A stretch of 64,000 nt of DNA from Pseudocitrobacter vendiensis (GTDB lineage: Bacteria > Pseudomonadota > Gammaproteobacteria > Enterobacterales > Enterobacteriaceae): contig NZ_CALSBS010000009.1 in NCBI RefSeq assembly GCF_943590815.1, positions 1 to 64,000 on the forward strand. Reading direction: 5' to 3'. The position numbers and the translations under genes are program-made. Positions 1 through 8,123 of the stretch are shown here, piece after piece. Below the pieces are notes generated by a model. That model had not been told where the DNA came from. It searched no databases and saw only the letters and a list, made by a program, of their open reading frames with translations. Every line of letters starts with the position of its first letter. Positions within the stretch are counted from its first letter, which is position 1.

Positions 1-1
1 T

Positions 2-113
2 CAGGCACGGCCAGTTCCCTCTCCCTGAGGGAGAGGGTGAAAAACAGCGTCATATGTAAGCCCAGGCACGGCCAGTTCCCTCTCCCTTGAGGGAGAGGGT
101 TAGGGTGAGGGGG
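2..113. repeat. Two direct copies of a CCCTCTCCC palindrome
   Basis: Two copies of a near-perfect palindrome (17-37 and 78-99) each follow the same 15-base lead-in, so the unit is repeated directly about 61 bp apart. The same palindrome family recurs at about 11.3, 35.4 and 47.9 kb. It would form a strong hairpin in either strand, but no U-run follows, so it is more likely a dispersed extragenic repeat than a classical terminator. Confidence 0.8.
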
Positions 114-144
114 AAAATGCGACTTCCTCACCCTCATTTCACAC

Positions 145-166
145 AAATGTTCCCCCGATCACAAAA
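145..166 (+). promoter_or_regulatory. CRP-like site
   Basis: TGTTC, six bases, then TCACA, against the CRP consensus TGTGA-N6-TCACA. One half is perfect and the other has two mismatches. It lies about 90 bp before the idnO-like gene and upstream of the LacI-type operator. Catabolite control is expected for a gluconate/idonate gene, so the site is plausible but only inferred. Confidence 0.35.
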
Positions 167-200
167 CGATCATTTTCCCCACCAGCGATCTTCTCAAAAC

Positions 201-234
201 AACTGTTACGCGTATACAGTTACGCGTAACAGTT
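201..234. promoter_or_regulatory. Paired LacI-type (Gnt/Idn) operator
   Basis: A 14-bp arm at 201-214 is the exact reverse complement of 221-234, separated by 6 bp. Within the right copy, GTTACGCGTAAC (219-230) is itself a perfect palindrome with the central CG typical of LacI-family operators. It sits 20-53 bp before the idnO-like start codon. The IdnR-like repressor encoded two genes downstream is the natural candidate to bind it. Confidence 0.65.
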
Positions 235-253
235 GATGTGCAAGAGGTTTTTT

Positions 254-1018
254 ATGGGCAACTTATTTGATTTATCGGGTAAACGCGCGCTGGTAACCGG
301 TTCTGCGCAGGGGATTGGCTTGCTGCTGGCTCGCGGCCTGGCAGAGCACGGCGCGGAGGTGGTGATTAACGACATCACCCAACAGCGCGCTACACAGGCA
401 GCGGATGCCCTGACGGCTGAGGGATTCCGCGCAGTGGGTTACGGTTTTGATGTCACTCATGCGCAGGAGGTGGCCAAAGCCATCGACAACATCGAACAGG
501 AGGTGGGCACAATTGATATTCTGATTAATAACGCCGGTATTCAACGCCGTTATCCCTTTACTGAATTTCCGGAAGCCGAATGGGATAAAGTGATCGACGT
601 GAACCAAAAATCCGTATTTCTGGTTTCCCAGCAGGTCGCGAAATATATGATGCAACGTCGGCAGGGGAAAATAATTAATATCTGCTCAATGCAAAGCGAA
701 TTAGGACGCAAAACGATTACACCTTACGCCGCCTCAAAAGGTGCGGTCAAAATGTTAACCCGCGGAATGTGTGTTGAGCTGGCGGAATACAATATTCAGG
801 TTAACGGTATTGCGCCGGGATATTTTGCCACCGACATGACCGCCGCGCTGGTTGACGACGAAGCCTTTTCCGCCTGGCTCTACCAGCGCACGCCCGCAGC
901 CCGTTGGGGAAAACCAGAGGAGCTGATTGGTGCGGCAGTTTATCTCGCGGCGCCTGCTTCTGATTTTGTGAATGGTCATATTCTGTTTGTCGATGGCGGA
1001 ATGTTAGCCGCCGTGTAA
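254..1018 (+). CDS. idnO: IdnO-like gluconate 5-dehydrogenase (SDR)
   Basis: Short-chain dehydrogenase of 254 residues, the length of E. coli IdnO, which reduces 5-keto-gluconate to gluconate with NAD(P)H in the cytoplasm. The Rossmann glycine motif TGSAQGIG is at about 15-22, NNAG at 92-95, and the catalytic Ser145, Tyr158 and Lys162 lie in an ICSMQSELG/YAASKG context very like IdnO. The ATG at 254 is preferred over an in-frame ATG 18 bases earlier because AAGAGG (242-247) is well spaced for it. The next gene encodes a sugar-acid type carrier and the third an IdnR-like repressor, so this is a small sugar-acid catabolic operon. The true substrate could be another keto-aldonate. Confidence 0.8.
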   Translation: MGNLFDLSGKRALVTGSAQGIGLLLARGLAEHGAEVVINDITQQRATQAADALTAEGFRAVGYGFDVTHAQEVAKAIDNIEQEVGTIDILINNAGIQRRYPFTEFPEAEWDKVIDVNQKSVFLVSQQVAKYMMQRRQGKIINICSMQSELGRKTITPYAASKGAVKMLTRGMCVELAEYNIQVNGIAPGYFATDMTAALVDDEAFSAWLYQRTPAARWGKPEELIGAAVYLAAPASDFVNGHILFVDGGMLAAV

Positions 1019-1064
1019 CAACATAAAATAACGATAGATGATGCTCATCGTCTGAGGATTGAGT

Positions 1065-2354
1065 ATGAAAACACTTAGCAAGCTGCCAGTTCGCCGCTGG
1101 TGGTATTTAATGCCGATTATTTTTATTACCTACAGCCTGGCCTATCTTGATCGCGCGAATTACGGTTTTGCCGCCGCAGCCGGAATTGAAAATGATTTAG
1201 GGATCACCAAAGGGACCGCATCGTTAATTGGCGCGCTGTTCTTCCTTGGTTATTTCTTTTTCCAGGTGCCGGGGGCAATGTACGCGGTAAAACGCAGCGT
1301 GCGGAAAATGATTTTTTTCAGCCTGATATTATGGGGGTTCTGCGCGGCAGCCACCGGTTTCGTCAGTAATATCCCGACATTGATGGCGATTCGCTTTACC
1401 CTGGGTATTGTCGAAGCGGCTGTGATGCCCGCGATGCTTATTTACATCAGCAACTGGTTTACCAAAAGCGAGCGTTCACGCGCCAATACTTTCCTGATTC
1501 TCGGTAATCCGGTGACGGTGTTGTGGATGTCGATTGTCTCTGGTTACCTGATTCAGGCCTGGGGCTGGCGCGAAATGTTTATCATCGAGGGCATTCCGGC
1601 GGTGCTGTGGGCTTTCTGCTGGTGGGCGCTGGTGCGCGATAAACCGTCAGAGGCTACCTGGCTCAGTGAAGAAGAAAAACAAGCGCTTCAGCAGGCAATG
1701 GACAGCGAACAAACGGCCATCAAGCCCGTGCGTAACTACGGTGAAGCGATGCGTTCGCGTAACGTCATTATGCTGTGTGCCGTGCATGCGCTGTGGAGTA
1801 TCGGTGTCTACGGCTTCATGATGTGGATGCCGTCGATTCTGAAAAATGCGGCGCAAATGGACATTGCCTCCGTCGGCTGGCTGGCCGCTGTGCCTTATCT
1901 GGCGGCAATTTGCCTGATGCTGGTAGTCTCATGGCTCTCCGATAAACTGCAAAACCGTAAGCTGTTTATCTGGCCTTTGCTACTGATTGCGGGCGTCGCG
2001 TTCTTCGGGTCGTGGATGTTGGGCACCCAGGCGTTCTGGCTCTCCTATGCGTTGCTGGTAATTGCCGCAGCCTGTATGTACGCACCTTATGGGCCGTTCT
2101 TCGCGTTGATACCGGAACTGCTGCCACGCAACGTCTCGGGCGTGTCGATGGGGTTAATCAACAGTTTCGGCGCGTTGGGTGCGTTTATCGGGGCGTGGCT
2201 GGTAGGTTATCTCAACGGCATCACCGGCGGGCCTGGCGCGTCTTACACCTTTATGGCGACCGCGCTGTTTGCGTCGGTGGTACTGATGTACTGCGTGCGC
2301 GCGCCAGGCGAAACGACGCGCGGCACGCTGCAAACGAATAAGGCCGCCAGCTAA
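1065..2354 (+). CDS. MFS transporter, anion:cation symporter family
   Basis: Membrane carrier of about 429 residues with roughly twelve hydrophobic segments and a hydrophilic central loop near residues 205-230 (rich in Glu, Gln and Lys), as in the ACS family that imports hexonates, hexuronates and tartrate. An early LAYLDRANYG motif is characteristic of that family. It begins 46 bp after the IdnO-like gene, behind TGAGGA, with an alternative TTG start two codons earlier. The neighbouring dehydrogenase and IdnR-like repressor suggest a gluconate, idonate or related keto-acid substrate. In E. coli the idn carrier IdnT is of an unrelated family, so the transporter has been exchanged here. Confidence 0.75.
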   Translation: MKTLSKLPVRRWWYLMPIIFITYSLAYLDRANYGFAAAAGIENDLGITKGTASLIGALFFLGYFFFQVPGAMYAVKRSVRKMIFFSLILWGFCAAATGFVSNIPTLMAIRFTLGIVEAAVMPAMLIYISNWFTKSERSRANTFLILGNPVTVLWMSIVSGYLIQAWGWREMFIIEGIPAVLWAFCWWALVRDKPSEATWLSEEEKQALQQAMDSEQTAIKPVRNYGEAMRSRNVIMLCAVHALWSIGVYGFMMWMPSILKNAAQMDIASVGWLAAVPYLAAICLMLVVSWLSDKLQNRKLFIWPLLLIAGVAFFGSWMLGTQAFWLSYALLVIAAACMYAPYGPFFALIPELLPRNVSGVSMGLINSFGALGAFIGAWLVGYLNGITGGPGASYTFMATALFASVVLMYCVRAPGETTRGTLQTNKAAS

Positions 2355-2389
2355 ACGGGTTGGATGCAGATCCTGCCCGGCTGTGATAA

Positions 2390-2430
2390 GGTTCTCTGCG
2401 AGCAAAACAGGCATTATGTCGCAGAGAACC
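2390..2430 (+). promoter_or_regulatory. 11-bp inverted repeat before the LacI-type gene
   Basis: GGTTCTCTGCG (2390-2400) and CGCAGAGAACC (2420-2430) are exact reverse complements separated by 19 bases. The right arm ends 2 bases before the ATG at 2433 and contains the only purine-rich ribosome-binding stretch. It could be an RNA hairpin that hides the translation start, or a DNA operator for autoregulation. Confidence 0.6.
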
Positions 2431-2432
2431 TC

Positions 2433-3425
2433 ATGAAAAACAATCGGATGACATTGCAGGATATCGCTAACCTCGCGGGGCTAAATAAGATGACGGTCAG
2501 CCGTTATCTGCGAGACCCTAATCAGGTCTCTGCGCGTAGCCGTGAATTGATTTCGAAAATCATGGAAGAGAACAACTACATTCCCAATCGCGCGCCGGAA
2601 ATTTTGCTCAACGCGCGCAGTAAAACGATCGGCGTTTTGATTCCTTCGTTTCGCAATCAGATCTTCGCCGACGTACTGGCGGGGATCGAGTCCGTGACCT
2701 CCGCGCATCAATACCAAACGCTGATCGCCAACTACGAATACGATCCCTGTCGTGAAGAGCGGGAAGTGCTGAATCTGCTTTCGTATAACATCGATGGCCT
2801 GATCCTCACCGGCCGCCAGCATACGGACAGAATGGTACAGTACCTGCGCGCCAGCGGTATTCCGGTGGCGGAGCTAATGGACGTTTCCGGGCAACCGCTC
2901 GATATCCAGGTCGGCTTTGATAATGAAAAAGCCGCCTGGGAGATGACCACCGCGTTTCTCGACAGCGGCAAGCGACAGATCGCCTTCTTTGGCTCAATGG
3001 ATGACCCGCGCGATCTCAGTCGATATCGCGGCACGCAAAATGCGCTGGCGGCGCACGGCCTGGAGCCGTACCACCTGGCGCCGAAAACCATCTCTTCGGT
3101 TTCACTGGGGCGTCAAATGTTTCAGCAAATGCGCCAGCAGCGCCCGGATATTGACGCGGTATTCTGCACCAATGATGACCTGGCGGTCGGCGTGCTGCTG
3201 GAGTGCCAGGCGCAGAATATCAGCGTGCCGGGCGAGCTGGCGATCGCGGGTTTCCATGGGCTGGAAATAGGGCGGGCACGCCTGCAAAAAGTCGCCAGCG
3301 TGGTCACGCCGCGCTTCGAGATTGGCCAGGTGGCCAGCGAATTGCTGCTCAAACGACTGGCGGGTAAAGATGTGCCGGAAAGCGTGAATGTGGGCTATCA
3401 GATTTATTACGGCGATACGCTGTAA
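2433..3425 (+). CDS. IdnR/GntR-like LacI-family repressor
   Basis: LacI-family regulator of 330 residues. The N-terminal helix-turn-helix (TLQDIANLAGLNKMTVSRYL) is followed by a hinge with IPNRAP and a periplasmic-binding-protein-like effector domain. Blocks such as ADVLAGIESVTS, YQTLIANY, LLSYNIDG, FCTNDD and AGFHGLEIGR match E. coli IdnR closely, so the effector is probably gluconate, 5-keto-gluconate or idonate. The ATG at 2433 aligns with IdnR; longer in-frame starts would add a non-conserved leader. It follows the MFS gene by 78 bp with an inverted repeat between, and probably represses the operon through the operator at 201-234. Confidence 0.85.
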   Translation: MKNNRMTLQDIANLAGLNKMTVSRYLRDPNQVSARSRELISKIMEENNYIPNRAPEILLNARSKTIGVLIPSFRNQIFADVLAGIESVTSAHQYQTLIANYEYDPCREEREVLNLLSYNIDGLILTGRQHTDRMVQYLRASGIPVAELMDVSGQPLDIQVGFDNEKAAWEMTTAFLDSGKRQIAFFGSMDDPRDLSRYRGTQNALAAHGLEPYHLAPKTISSVSLGRQMFQQMRQQRPDIDAVFCTNDDLAVGVLLECQAQNISVPGELAIAGFHGLEIGRARLQKVASVVTPRFEIGQVASELLLKRLAGKDVPESVNVGYQIYYGDTL

Positions 3426-3440
3426 TTAGTGCAAATCATC

Positions 3441-3496
3441 CTGTGATAAAAATGTAAGAATTTAGTCATGTGACCGTCACATTACTTTTATACAGT
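3441..3496 (+). promoter_or_regulatory. phoA promoter with PhoB box
   Basis: CTGTGATAAAAATGTAAG (3441-3458) resembles the 18-bp Pho box (two TGTCA-type half sites in AT-rich context). A -10-like TTATAC lies at about 3488-3493, aligning with the corresponding E. coli element. A further GTCAC occurs between them. PhoB activation under phosphate limitation is the expected control. Confidence 0.65.
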
Positions 3497-3540
3497 CGCT
3501 GCGATTTCATTTTTTTAGTTTTTTCATGGAGATGATAATA

Positions 3541-4953
3541 ATGAAGTACAGCGCTCTCTTTATTGCATTAATACCTTTGCTGGCAACCCCGATTATTCAC
3601 GCAGAAACCCTGACTGCACCCGCGCTTGATAGTCGTGCGGCGCAGGGTGATATCACTGCGCCCGGTGGCGCACGTCGCCTGAGCGGCGACCAGTCAGCGG
3701 CGCTGCGTGCGTCGATCATTGATAAACCGGCGAAAAATATTATTTTGCTGATTGGCGATGGCATGGGAGATTCCGAAATTACCGCTGCGCGCAACTACGC
3801 GCTGGGCGCGGGCGGCTTCTTTAAAGGCATTGATGCGCTGCCGCTGACCGGTCAGTACACCCACTACGCGCTGGATAAAAAAACCGGGAAACCGGACTAC
3901 GTCACTGACTCCGCCGCCTCGGCCACCGCATGGAGCACCGGCGTGAAAACCTATAACGGCGCGCTGGGCGTGGACATCCATGAGCAGCCACATCAAACGC
4001 TGCTTGAGCTGGCAAAATCCGCAGGCCTTGCAACAGGCAACGTCTCTACCGCGGAATTGCAGGACGCAACTCCAGCGGCACAGATTTCTCACGTGACCTC
4101 GCGTAAATGCTACGGTCCGAGCGTGACTACGGAAAAATGCCCGACTAACGCGCTGGAAAAAGGCGGCAAAGGCTCCATTACCGAGCAACTGCTGAACGCA
4201 CGCGCTGACGTCACCTTAGGCGGCGGCGCGAAAACCTTTGCTGAGACCGCTACCGCAGGCGAATGGCAGGGCAAAACCCTGCGCGAGCAGGCACAGGCGC
4301 GCGGCTACCAGCTGATCAGCGATGCCAGCGGGCTGGCGAGCATTACCGAGGCGAATCAGGACAAACCGCTGCTGGGGCTTTTCTCTGACGGCAACATGCC
4401 GGTGCGCTGGGAAGGGCCAAAAGCGTCCTATCACGGCAACATTGATAAACCAGCTGTAACCTGTACGCCGAACCCGAAACGTGATGACAGCGTGCCGACG
4501 CTGGCGCAGATGACCGACAAGGCGATTACGCTGTTGAGTAGCAACGAAAAAGGCTTCTTCTTGCAGGTGGAAGGCGCGTCGATCGACAAACAGGATCACG
4601 CAGCAAATCCGTGCGGGCAAATTGGTGAAACGGTCGATCTGGACGAGGCTGTGCAGAAAGCATTGGCATTCGCACAGAAAGACGGTAACACACTGGTGAT
4701 CGTCACCGCTGACCACGCCCACGCCAGCCAGATTGTCGCGCCGGATACGAAAGCGCCCGGCCTGACTCAGGCATTGAATACCAAAGATGGCGCGGTCATG
4801 GTAATGAGCTACGGCAACTCGGAAGAGGAATCGATGGAGCACACCGGCACTCAGGTGCGCATCGCCGCGTACGGCCCACATGCGGCGAACGTCGTTGGCC
4901 TGACCGACCAGACCGATCTTTACTACACCATGAAGTCCGCGCTTGGCCTGTAA
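3541..4953 (+). CDS. phoA: Periplasmic alkaline phosphatase
   Basis: Alkaline phosphatase of 470 residues (E. coli 471), a periplasmic zinc/magnesium homodimer that releases phosphate from monoesters during phosphate starvation. A Sec signal peptide (MKYS... ending IIHA, about 21 residues) precedes the mature chain. Visible are the metal-binding [10 protein letters not shown], the nucleophile Ser124 in [21 protein letters not shown] and TADHAHASQ, plus the four cysteines that form the two disulphides. The ATG at 3541 is chosen because GGAG (3528-3531) is 9 bases upstream and the position equals the E. coli start; upstream in-frame ATGs at 3526 and 3532 overlap that site. psiF follows. Confidence 0.97.
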   Translation: MKYSALFIALIPLLATPIIHAETLTAPALDSRAAQGDITAPGGARRLSGDQSAALRASIIDKPAKNIILLIGDGMGDSEITAARNYALGAGGFFKGIDALPLTGQYTHYALDKKTGKPDYVTDSAASATAWSTGVKTYNGALGVDIHEQPHQTLLELAKSAGLATGNVSTAELQDATPAAQISHVTSRKCYGPSVTTEKCPTNALEKGGKGSITEQLLNARADVTLGGGAKTFAETATAGEWQGKTLREQAQARGYQLISDASGLASITEANQDKPLLGLFSDGNMPVRWEGPKASYHGNIDKPAVTCTPNPKRDDSVPTLAQMTDKAITLLSSNEKGFFLQVEGASIDKQDHAANPCGQIGETVDLDEAVQKALAFAQKDGNTLVIVTADHAHASQIVAPDTKAPGLTQALNTKDGAVMVMSYGNSEEESMEHTGTQVRIAAYGPHAANVVGLTDQTDLYYTMKSALGL

Positions 4954-4967
4954 TATTTCCAGTAGTC

Positions 4968-5000
4968 CCGACGGCTAAATAGCGCCGTCGGCTTGTTTTA
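4968..5000 (+). terminator. Hairpin after phoA
   Basis: CCGACGGC (4968-4975) pairs with GCCGTCGG (4984-4991) and is followed by a short T-rich stretch. It is a moderate intrinsic terminator; some read-through into psiF is likely, as phoA and psiF are cotranscribed in E. coli. Confidence 0.6.
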
Positions 5001-5051
5001 TTTCCGCCAGCGTTCAGAATTGTAAGGATTGTCTTATATAAGGATGGTGCA

Positions 5052-5369
5052 ATGAAACTCGCAATACTGGGTGCTTTTGTTTTTGGTCTCTGTTTTGTCT
5101 CTACCGCAGGCGCGGCAGATCAAACATTAACGCCGCAGCAGCAGCGCATGCGCGACTGTAATGCGCAGGCAACGGCGAAAACGATCAAAGGTGATGAACG
5201 CAAAACTTACATGAGCGCGTGCCTGAAAGGGCAGGATGCAGCGAAAGAGAAAGGCGTGACGCCTCAGCAGCAGAAAATGCGTGAATGTAATGCGAAAGCG
5301 ACCGAGCAGTCATTAAAAGGCGACGACCGTAAGAAATTTATGAGCGCCTGTCTGAAAAAATCCGCTTAA
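5052..5369 (+). CDS. psiF: Phosphate-starvation-inducible protein PsiF
   Basis: Small exported protein of 105 residues with a signal peptide ending near AGAA (about 21). The mature part is two tandem copies of a PsiF repeat: TPQQQRMRDCNAQA...MSACLKG and TPQQQKMRECNAKA...MSACLKK, each with two cysteines, so two disulphides are likely in the periplasm. AGGA at 5041-5044 precedes the ATG by 7 bases. It lies 98 bp after phoA, as in E. coli, where it is PhoB-regulated. Its function is unknown. Confidence 0.92.
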   Translation: MKLAILGAFVFGLCFVSTAGAADQTLTPQQQRMRDCNAQATAKTIKGDERKTYMSACLKGQDAAKEKGVTPQQQKMRECNAKATEQSLKGDDRKKFMSACLKKSA

Positions 5370-5394
5370 CGCAATCGACTTTTTGGCAAGAAAT

Positions 5395-5427
5395 ACGCCC
5401 GGTAGAATTTAGCCGGGCGTTTTTATT
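5395..5427. terminator. Terminator between psiF and proC
   Basis: ACGCCCGG (5395-5402) pairs with CCGGGCGT (5413-5420), followed by TTTTATT on the + strand. It ends psiF transcription, and the opposite strand could serve convergent proC weakly. Confidence 0.8.
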
Positions 5428-5434
5428 CAGAGGA

Positions 5435-6244
5435 TCAGGCTTTACTCATTTTCTCTGATTTTTCCATGCAGGCTGCCATGGCTTCGATAACGGCAGAGCG
5501 GAATCCTTTTTCTTCCAGTACGCGGACGGCTTCAATCGTTGTGCCGCCAGGCGAACAAACCATGTCTTTTAATTCACCCGGATGCTTACCCGTTTCCAGG
5601 ACCATCTTCGCTGAACCCATCACCGCTTGTGCGGCAAATTTATAGGCCTGCGCGCGCGGCATTCCGCCCACAACGGCCGCATCGGCCATCGCTTCGATAA
5701 ACATGAATACATACGCCGGTGCGGAACCGCTGACGCCAACGACCGGATGAATCATCTGCTCGGCGATGATTTCGGCTTCGCCAAAGCAGCGGAAAATGTT
5801 CAGCACATCGGCGGTATCTTCCGGCGTGACCAGTGCGTTGGGGGTTACGGAGGTCATTCCTGCGTTCACCAGCGACGGTGTATTTGGCATCGCGCGGACG
5901 ATTTTACGATCGTGGCCCAGCGCGCGCGCCAGTTGATCCAGCGTGATGCCAGCAGCAATAGAGACCACCAAAGAATCTTTATTAAAGCTGGAAGCGACTT
6001 CGCTCAGCACTTTAATCATGATGCCTGGCTTCACGGCACCGAAGACGATGTCCGCCACCTGGGCGACTTCCTGCGCGCTTTCGGCGGCGTTAATACCGAA
6101 CTGATCGTGCAGGGCGGCGACTTTATCCGGCGATGGGGTATAGACCCAAATCTGGCCCGGCAGCACCTGACCGCTGGCAATCAGGCCGCCAAGAATTGCT
6201 TTACCCATATTCCCGCAGCCGATGAAGCCAATCTTCTTGTCCAT
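5435..6244 (-). CDS. proC: Pyrroline-5-carboxylate reductase
   Basis: Last enzyme of proline synthesis, reducing pyrroline-5-carboxylate to proline with NAD(P)H in the cytoplasm. At 269 residues it equals E. coli ProC. The N-terminal Rossmann motif IGFIGCGNMG, the central AVKPG and RAMPNTP blocks and the C-terminal signature SPGGTTIEAV are all present. The start at 6244 (MDKKIGF) is chosen over one four codons upstream because GGAGA is correctly spaced. It is divergent from yaiI and convergent with psiF. Confidence 0.97.
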   Translation of the reverse strand: MDKKIGFIGCGNMGKAILGGLIASGQVLPGQIWVYTPSPDKVAALHDQFGINAAESAQEVAQVADIVFGAVKPGIMIKVLSEVASSFNKDSLVVSIAAGITLDQLARALGHDRKIVRAMPNTPSLVNAGMTSVTPNALVTPEDTADVLNIFRCFGEAEIIAEQMIHPVVGVSGSAPAYVFMFIEAMADAAVVGGMPRAQAYKFAAQAVMGSAKMVLETGKHPGELKDMVCSPGGTTIEAVRVLEEKGFRSAVIEAMAACMEKSEKMSKA

Positions 6245-6381
6245 GATGTCTCCCATTGTGTGTTTTTTTATTAGTGTACCTTTATAGGCGATTTGTCGCG
6301 ACGAGTAACCTGAACATTACGCGACAGCACGCGCCGGGCATGTCATCATTACCCACCGTTTTGCCAAATTCAGGAGAGGTA

Positions 6382-6834
6382 ATGACAATTTGGGTTGATG
6401 CGGACGCCTGTCCGAACGTCATCAAAGAGGTACTGTTTCGCGCGGCGGACCGCACTCAAACGCAGGTAACGCTGGTAGCAAACCAGTCTCTGCGCGTGCC
6501 CCCATCACGTTTTATACGGGCGATGGTGGTGCCAAAAGGTTTTGACGTTGCCGATAACGAAATAGTGCGCTTATGTGAACCGGGCGATCTGGTGATCACT
6601 GCCGATATCCCGCTGGCGGCTGAAGTGCTGGAAAAGGGCGCGGCGGCGTTGAATCCGCGCGGCGAGCGTTACAGTAACGCGACGATTCGCGAGCGTTTAA
6701 CCATGCGTGATTTTATGGACACCCTGCGCGCAAGCGGCGTGCAAACCGGCGGCCCGAGCACGTTGAGCCAGCGCGACAGACAACAGTTTGCGGCGGAACT
6801 GGATAAATGGCTGCTGGCGGCAAAACATCCTTAA
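6382..6834 (+). CDS. yaiI: UPF0178 protein YaiI
   Basis: Conserved protein of 150 residues in the UPF0178/YaiI family with a PIN/NYN-like N-terminus: [12 protein letters not shown] carries the early acidic residues, and [11 protein letters not shown] and LNPRGERY follow. The biochemical role is not established; the fold suggests a nuclease. AGGAG at about 6372-6376 fixes the ATG at 6382, although the frame is open further upstream. It is divergent from proC, with a 137-bp shared control region. Confidence 0.9.
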   Translation: MTIWVDADACPNVIKEVLFRAADRTQTQVTLVANQSLRVPPSRFIRAMVVPKGFDVADNEIVRLCEPGDLVITADIPLAAEVLEKGAAALNPRGERYSNATIRERLTMRDFMDTLRASGVQTGGPSTLSQRDRQQFAAELDKWLLAAKHP

Positions 6835-6904
6835 TGTGAATTTCGTCACAAAAATGTGTTACCGTTTGCACCGTCTGCTCGCTTGTCAACGAAGCCTGCT
6901 TTCG

Positions 6905-6922
6905 TGTACATTTATCTAAACA
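6905..6922 (+). promoter_or_regulatory. TyrR box, upstream copy
   Basis: TGTACA-TTTATC-TAAACA fits the TyrR consensus TGTAAA-N6-TTTACA with two mismatches. It lies exactly 100 bp before the stronger box at 7005-7022, in the aroL control region. Confidence 0.5.
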
Positions 6923-7004
6923 ATATGTGACACTTTTTCTTTACGCTTTTGCACGTACTGTTTTCAGGCATATTTGTGCTTGTCTTACAGAGTCTGGATA
7001 GTTC

Positions 7005-7022
7005 TGTAACTCTTTATTTACA
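7005..7022 (+). promoter_or_regulatory. TyrR box, strong copy
   Basis: TGTAAC-TCTTTA-TTTACA matches the TyrR consensus in 11 of 12 specified positions. It is positioned to block the aroL promoter; TyrR with tyrosine represses aroL in E. coli. Confidence 0.75.
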
Positions 7023-7028
7023 CTTACT

Positions 7029-7050
7029 TGTGTACTAGTTTGGTGATATC
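7029..7050 (+). promoter_or_regulatory. TrpR operator-like site
   Basis: TGTACTAGTTTGGTGATAT keeps the ACTAGTT half of the TrpR operator (GNACTAGTTAACTAGTNC) and aligns with the E. coli aroL TrpR site. The second half is degenerate, as it is in E. coli. TrpR-tryptophan would add to TyrR repression. Confidence 0.55.
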
Positions 7051-7107
7051 ATTCTTAATTCAGATATGCGTCCCGCATCTTCATCGTTCCAGGGAGAACG
7101 CCAGGTC

Positions 7108-7632
7108 ATGACTCAGCCTATTTTTTTGATTGGCGCGCGTGGTTGTGGAAAAACAACTATAGGTCAACGGCTTACCCATGCCTGTGATTTTCACTTTGTG
7201 GATACCGATCAAGTATTGCAACAGCGTGCCGGCATGACAGTCGCCGATATTGTGGTGCGAGAAGGCTGGGCCGGTTTTCGTGCCCGTGAAACGCAAACGC
7301 TGCAATTCGTCACCCAACCGGCAACGGTCGTGGCGACGGGCGGGGGCATCATTCTGGCTGAAGTGAATCGCGACTTTATGCGTCAGAATGGCGTGGTGAT
7401 TTACCTCAATGCGCCGGTATCGGTCCTGGCGGACCGCCTGGAAGCCTTCCCGGAAGCATCGCAGCGCCCAACGTTAACGGGAAAACCGATCACGGAAGAA
7501 GTGGCGGATATCCTGGCGCAGCGCGATGCTCTCTATCGCCAGACAGCGCACCATATTGTTGATGCATCGGCCTGTCCGGACGACGTGGTTGAGCAAATTC
7601 TGACCGAACTGCGTCTGGCTCGCGCCTCTTAA
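7108..7632 (+). CDS. aroL: Shikimate kinase II
   Basis: Phosphorylates shikimate to shikimate 3-phosphate with ATP, the fifth step of the common aromatic pathway. The 174-residue length equals E. coli AroL. The P-loop GARGCGKTT is at about 9-17, shikimate-contact FVDTDQ and FRARE follow, then the GGGII block and the lid segment ending [15 protein letters not shown] at 7091-7097 sets the ATG at 7108. It is the first gene of the aroL-yaiA-aroM group, under TyrR and TrpR sites. It resembles the regulated AroL rather than AroK. Confidence 0.95.
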   Translation: MTQPIFLIGARGCGKTTIGQRLTHACDFHFVDTDQVLQQRAGMTVADIVVREGWAGFRARETQTLQFVTQPATVVATGGGIILAEVNRDFMRQNGVVIYLNAPVSVLADRLEAFPEASQRPTLTGKPITEEVADILAQRDALYRQTAHHIVDASACPDDVVEQILTELRLARAS

Positions 7633-7683
7633 TTCAGGCATTGCCTATACTTAACGCTCTGTCAGTCAACATAAGGAAGAGCG

Positions 7684-7875
7684 ATGCCGACCAATCCCCC
7701 GTATCCACGCGAAGCGCGTATTGAAGTTGTCGAAAAAGGGCAGCCCGGCCAAACGGTCACCTGGTATCAATTACGCGCAGACCACCCCACACCCGATACG
7801 CTGATTAGTGAGCATACTACGAAGCAGGACGCGCTTGACGCCAAACAGCGCTATGAAGACCCTTCCAAAAGCTAA
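7684..7875 (+). CDS. yaiA: Conserved small protein YaiA
   Basis: Basic-to-neutral 63-residue protein, the same size as E. coli YaiA, with no signal peptide or membrane segment. It starts [19 protein letters not shown] and ends in a Lys/Gln-rich helix. Its function is unknown. AAGGAAG sits just before the ATG. It is 51 bp downstream of aroL and probably cotranscribed with it, so TyrR-regulated. Confidence 0.9.
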   Translation: MPTNPPYPREARIEVVEKGQPGQTVTWYQLRADHPTPDTLISEHTTKQDALDAKQRYEDPSKS

Positions 7876-7886
7876 CACCCCTCAAT

Positions 7887-7920
7887 AAGGCCCAATAATA
7901 AAGTGGTTATATTGGGCCTT
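7887..7920 (+). terminator. Hairpin after yaiA
   Basis: AAGGCCCAATA (7887-7897) pairs perfectly with TATTGGGCCTT (7910-7920) over 11 bp. Only a weak T-rich stretch follows, so it may attenuate rather than fully stop transcription into aroM. Confidence 0.6.
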
Positions 7921-8123
7921 AATCACACTTTTTACTTATCGTAACTGTTATTAAAAGGTTAAAGTTTAGTTATATCAGGAGCGTGCCGGAATCATCCGGA
8001 ACCTTTACATTTCGCCTGATAAATGAGCTGCTACGCTTCTGAACGGTGTTTTTTCATCCATCCAGGTGGCCAAGTGGTAAGAAGAGCCGTGTGCAGGCAG
8101 GAGTTGTAAAGAAGGTACATAAC

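Noticed and set aside
2-113. Direct repeats as a possible CRISPR fragment
   Set aside because: Only two units, both palindromic throughout, the same family appears singly elsewhere, and there are no cas genes.
8060-8105. tRNA-like D-arm sequence (GGTGGCCAAGTGGTAA) before aroM
   Set aside because: No matching acceptor stem, anticodon stem or TPsiC arm could be found around it.
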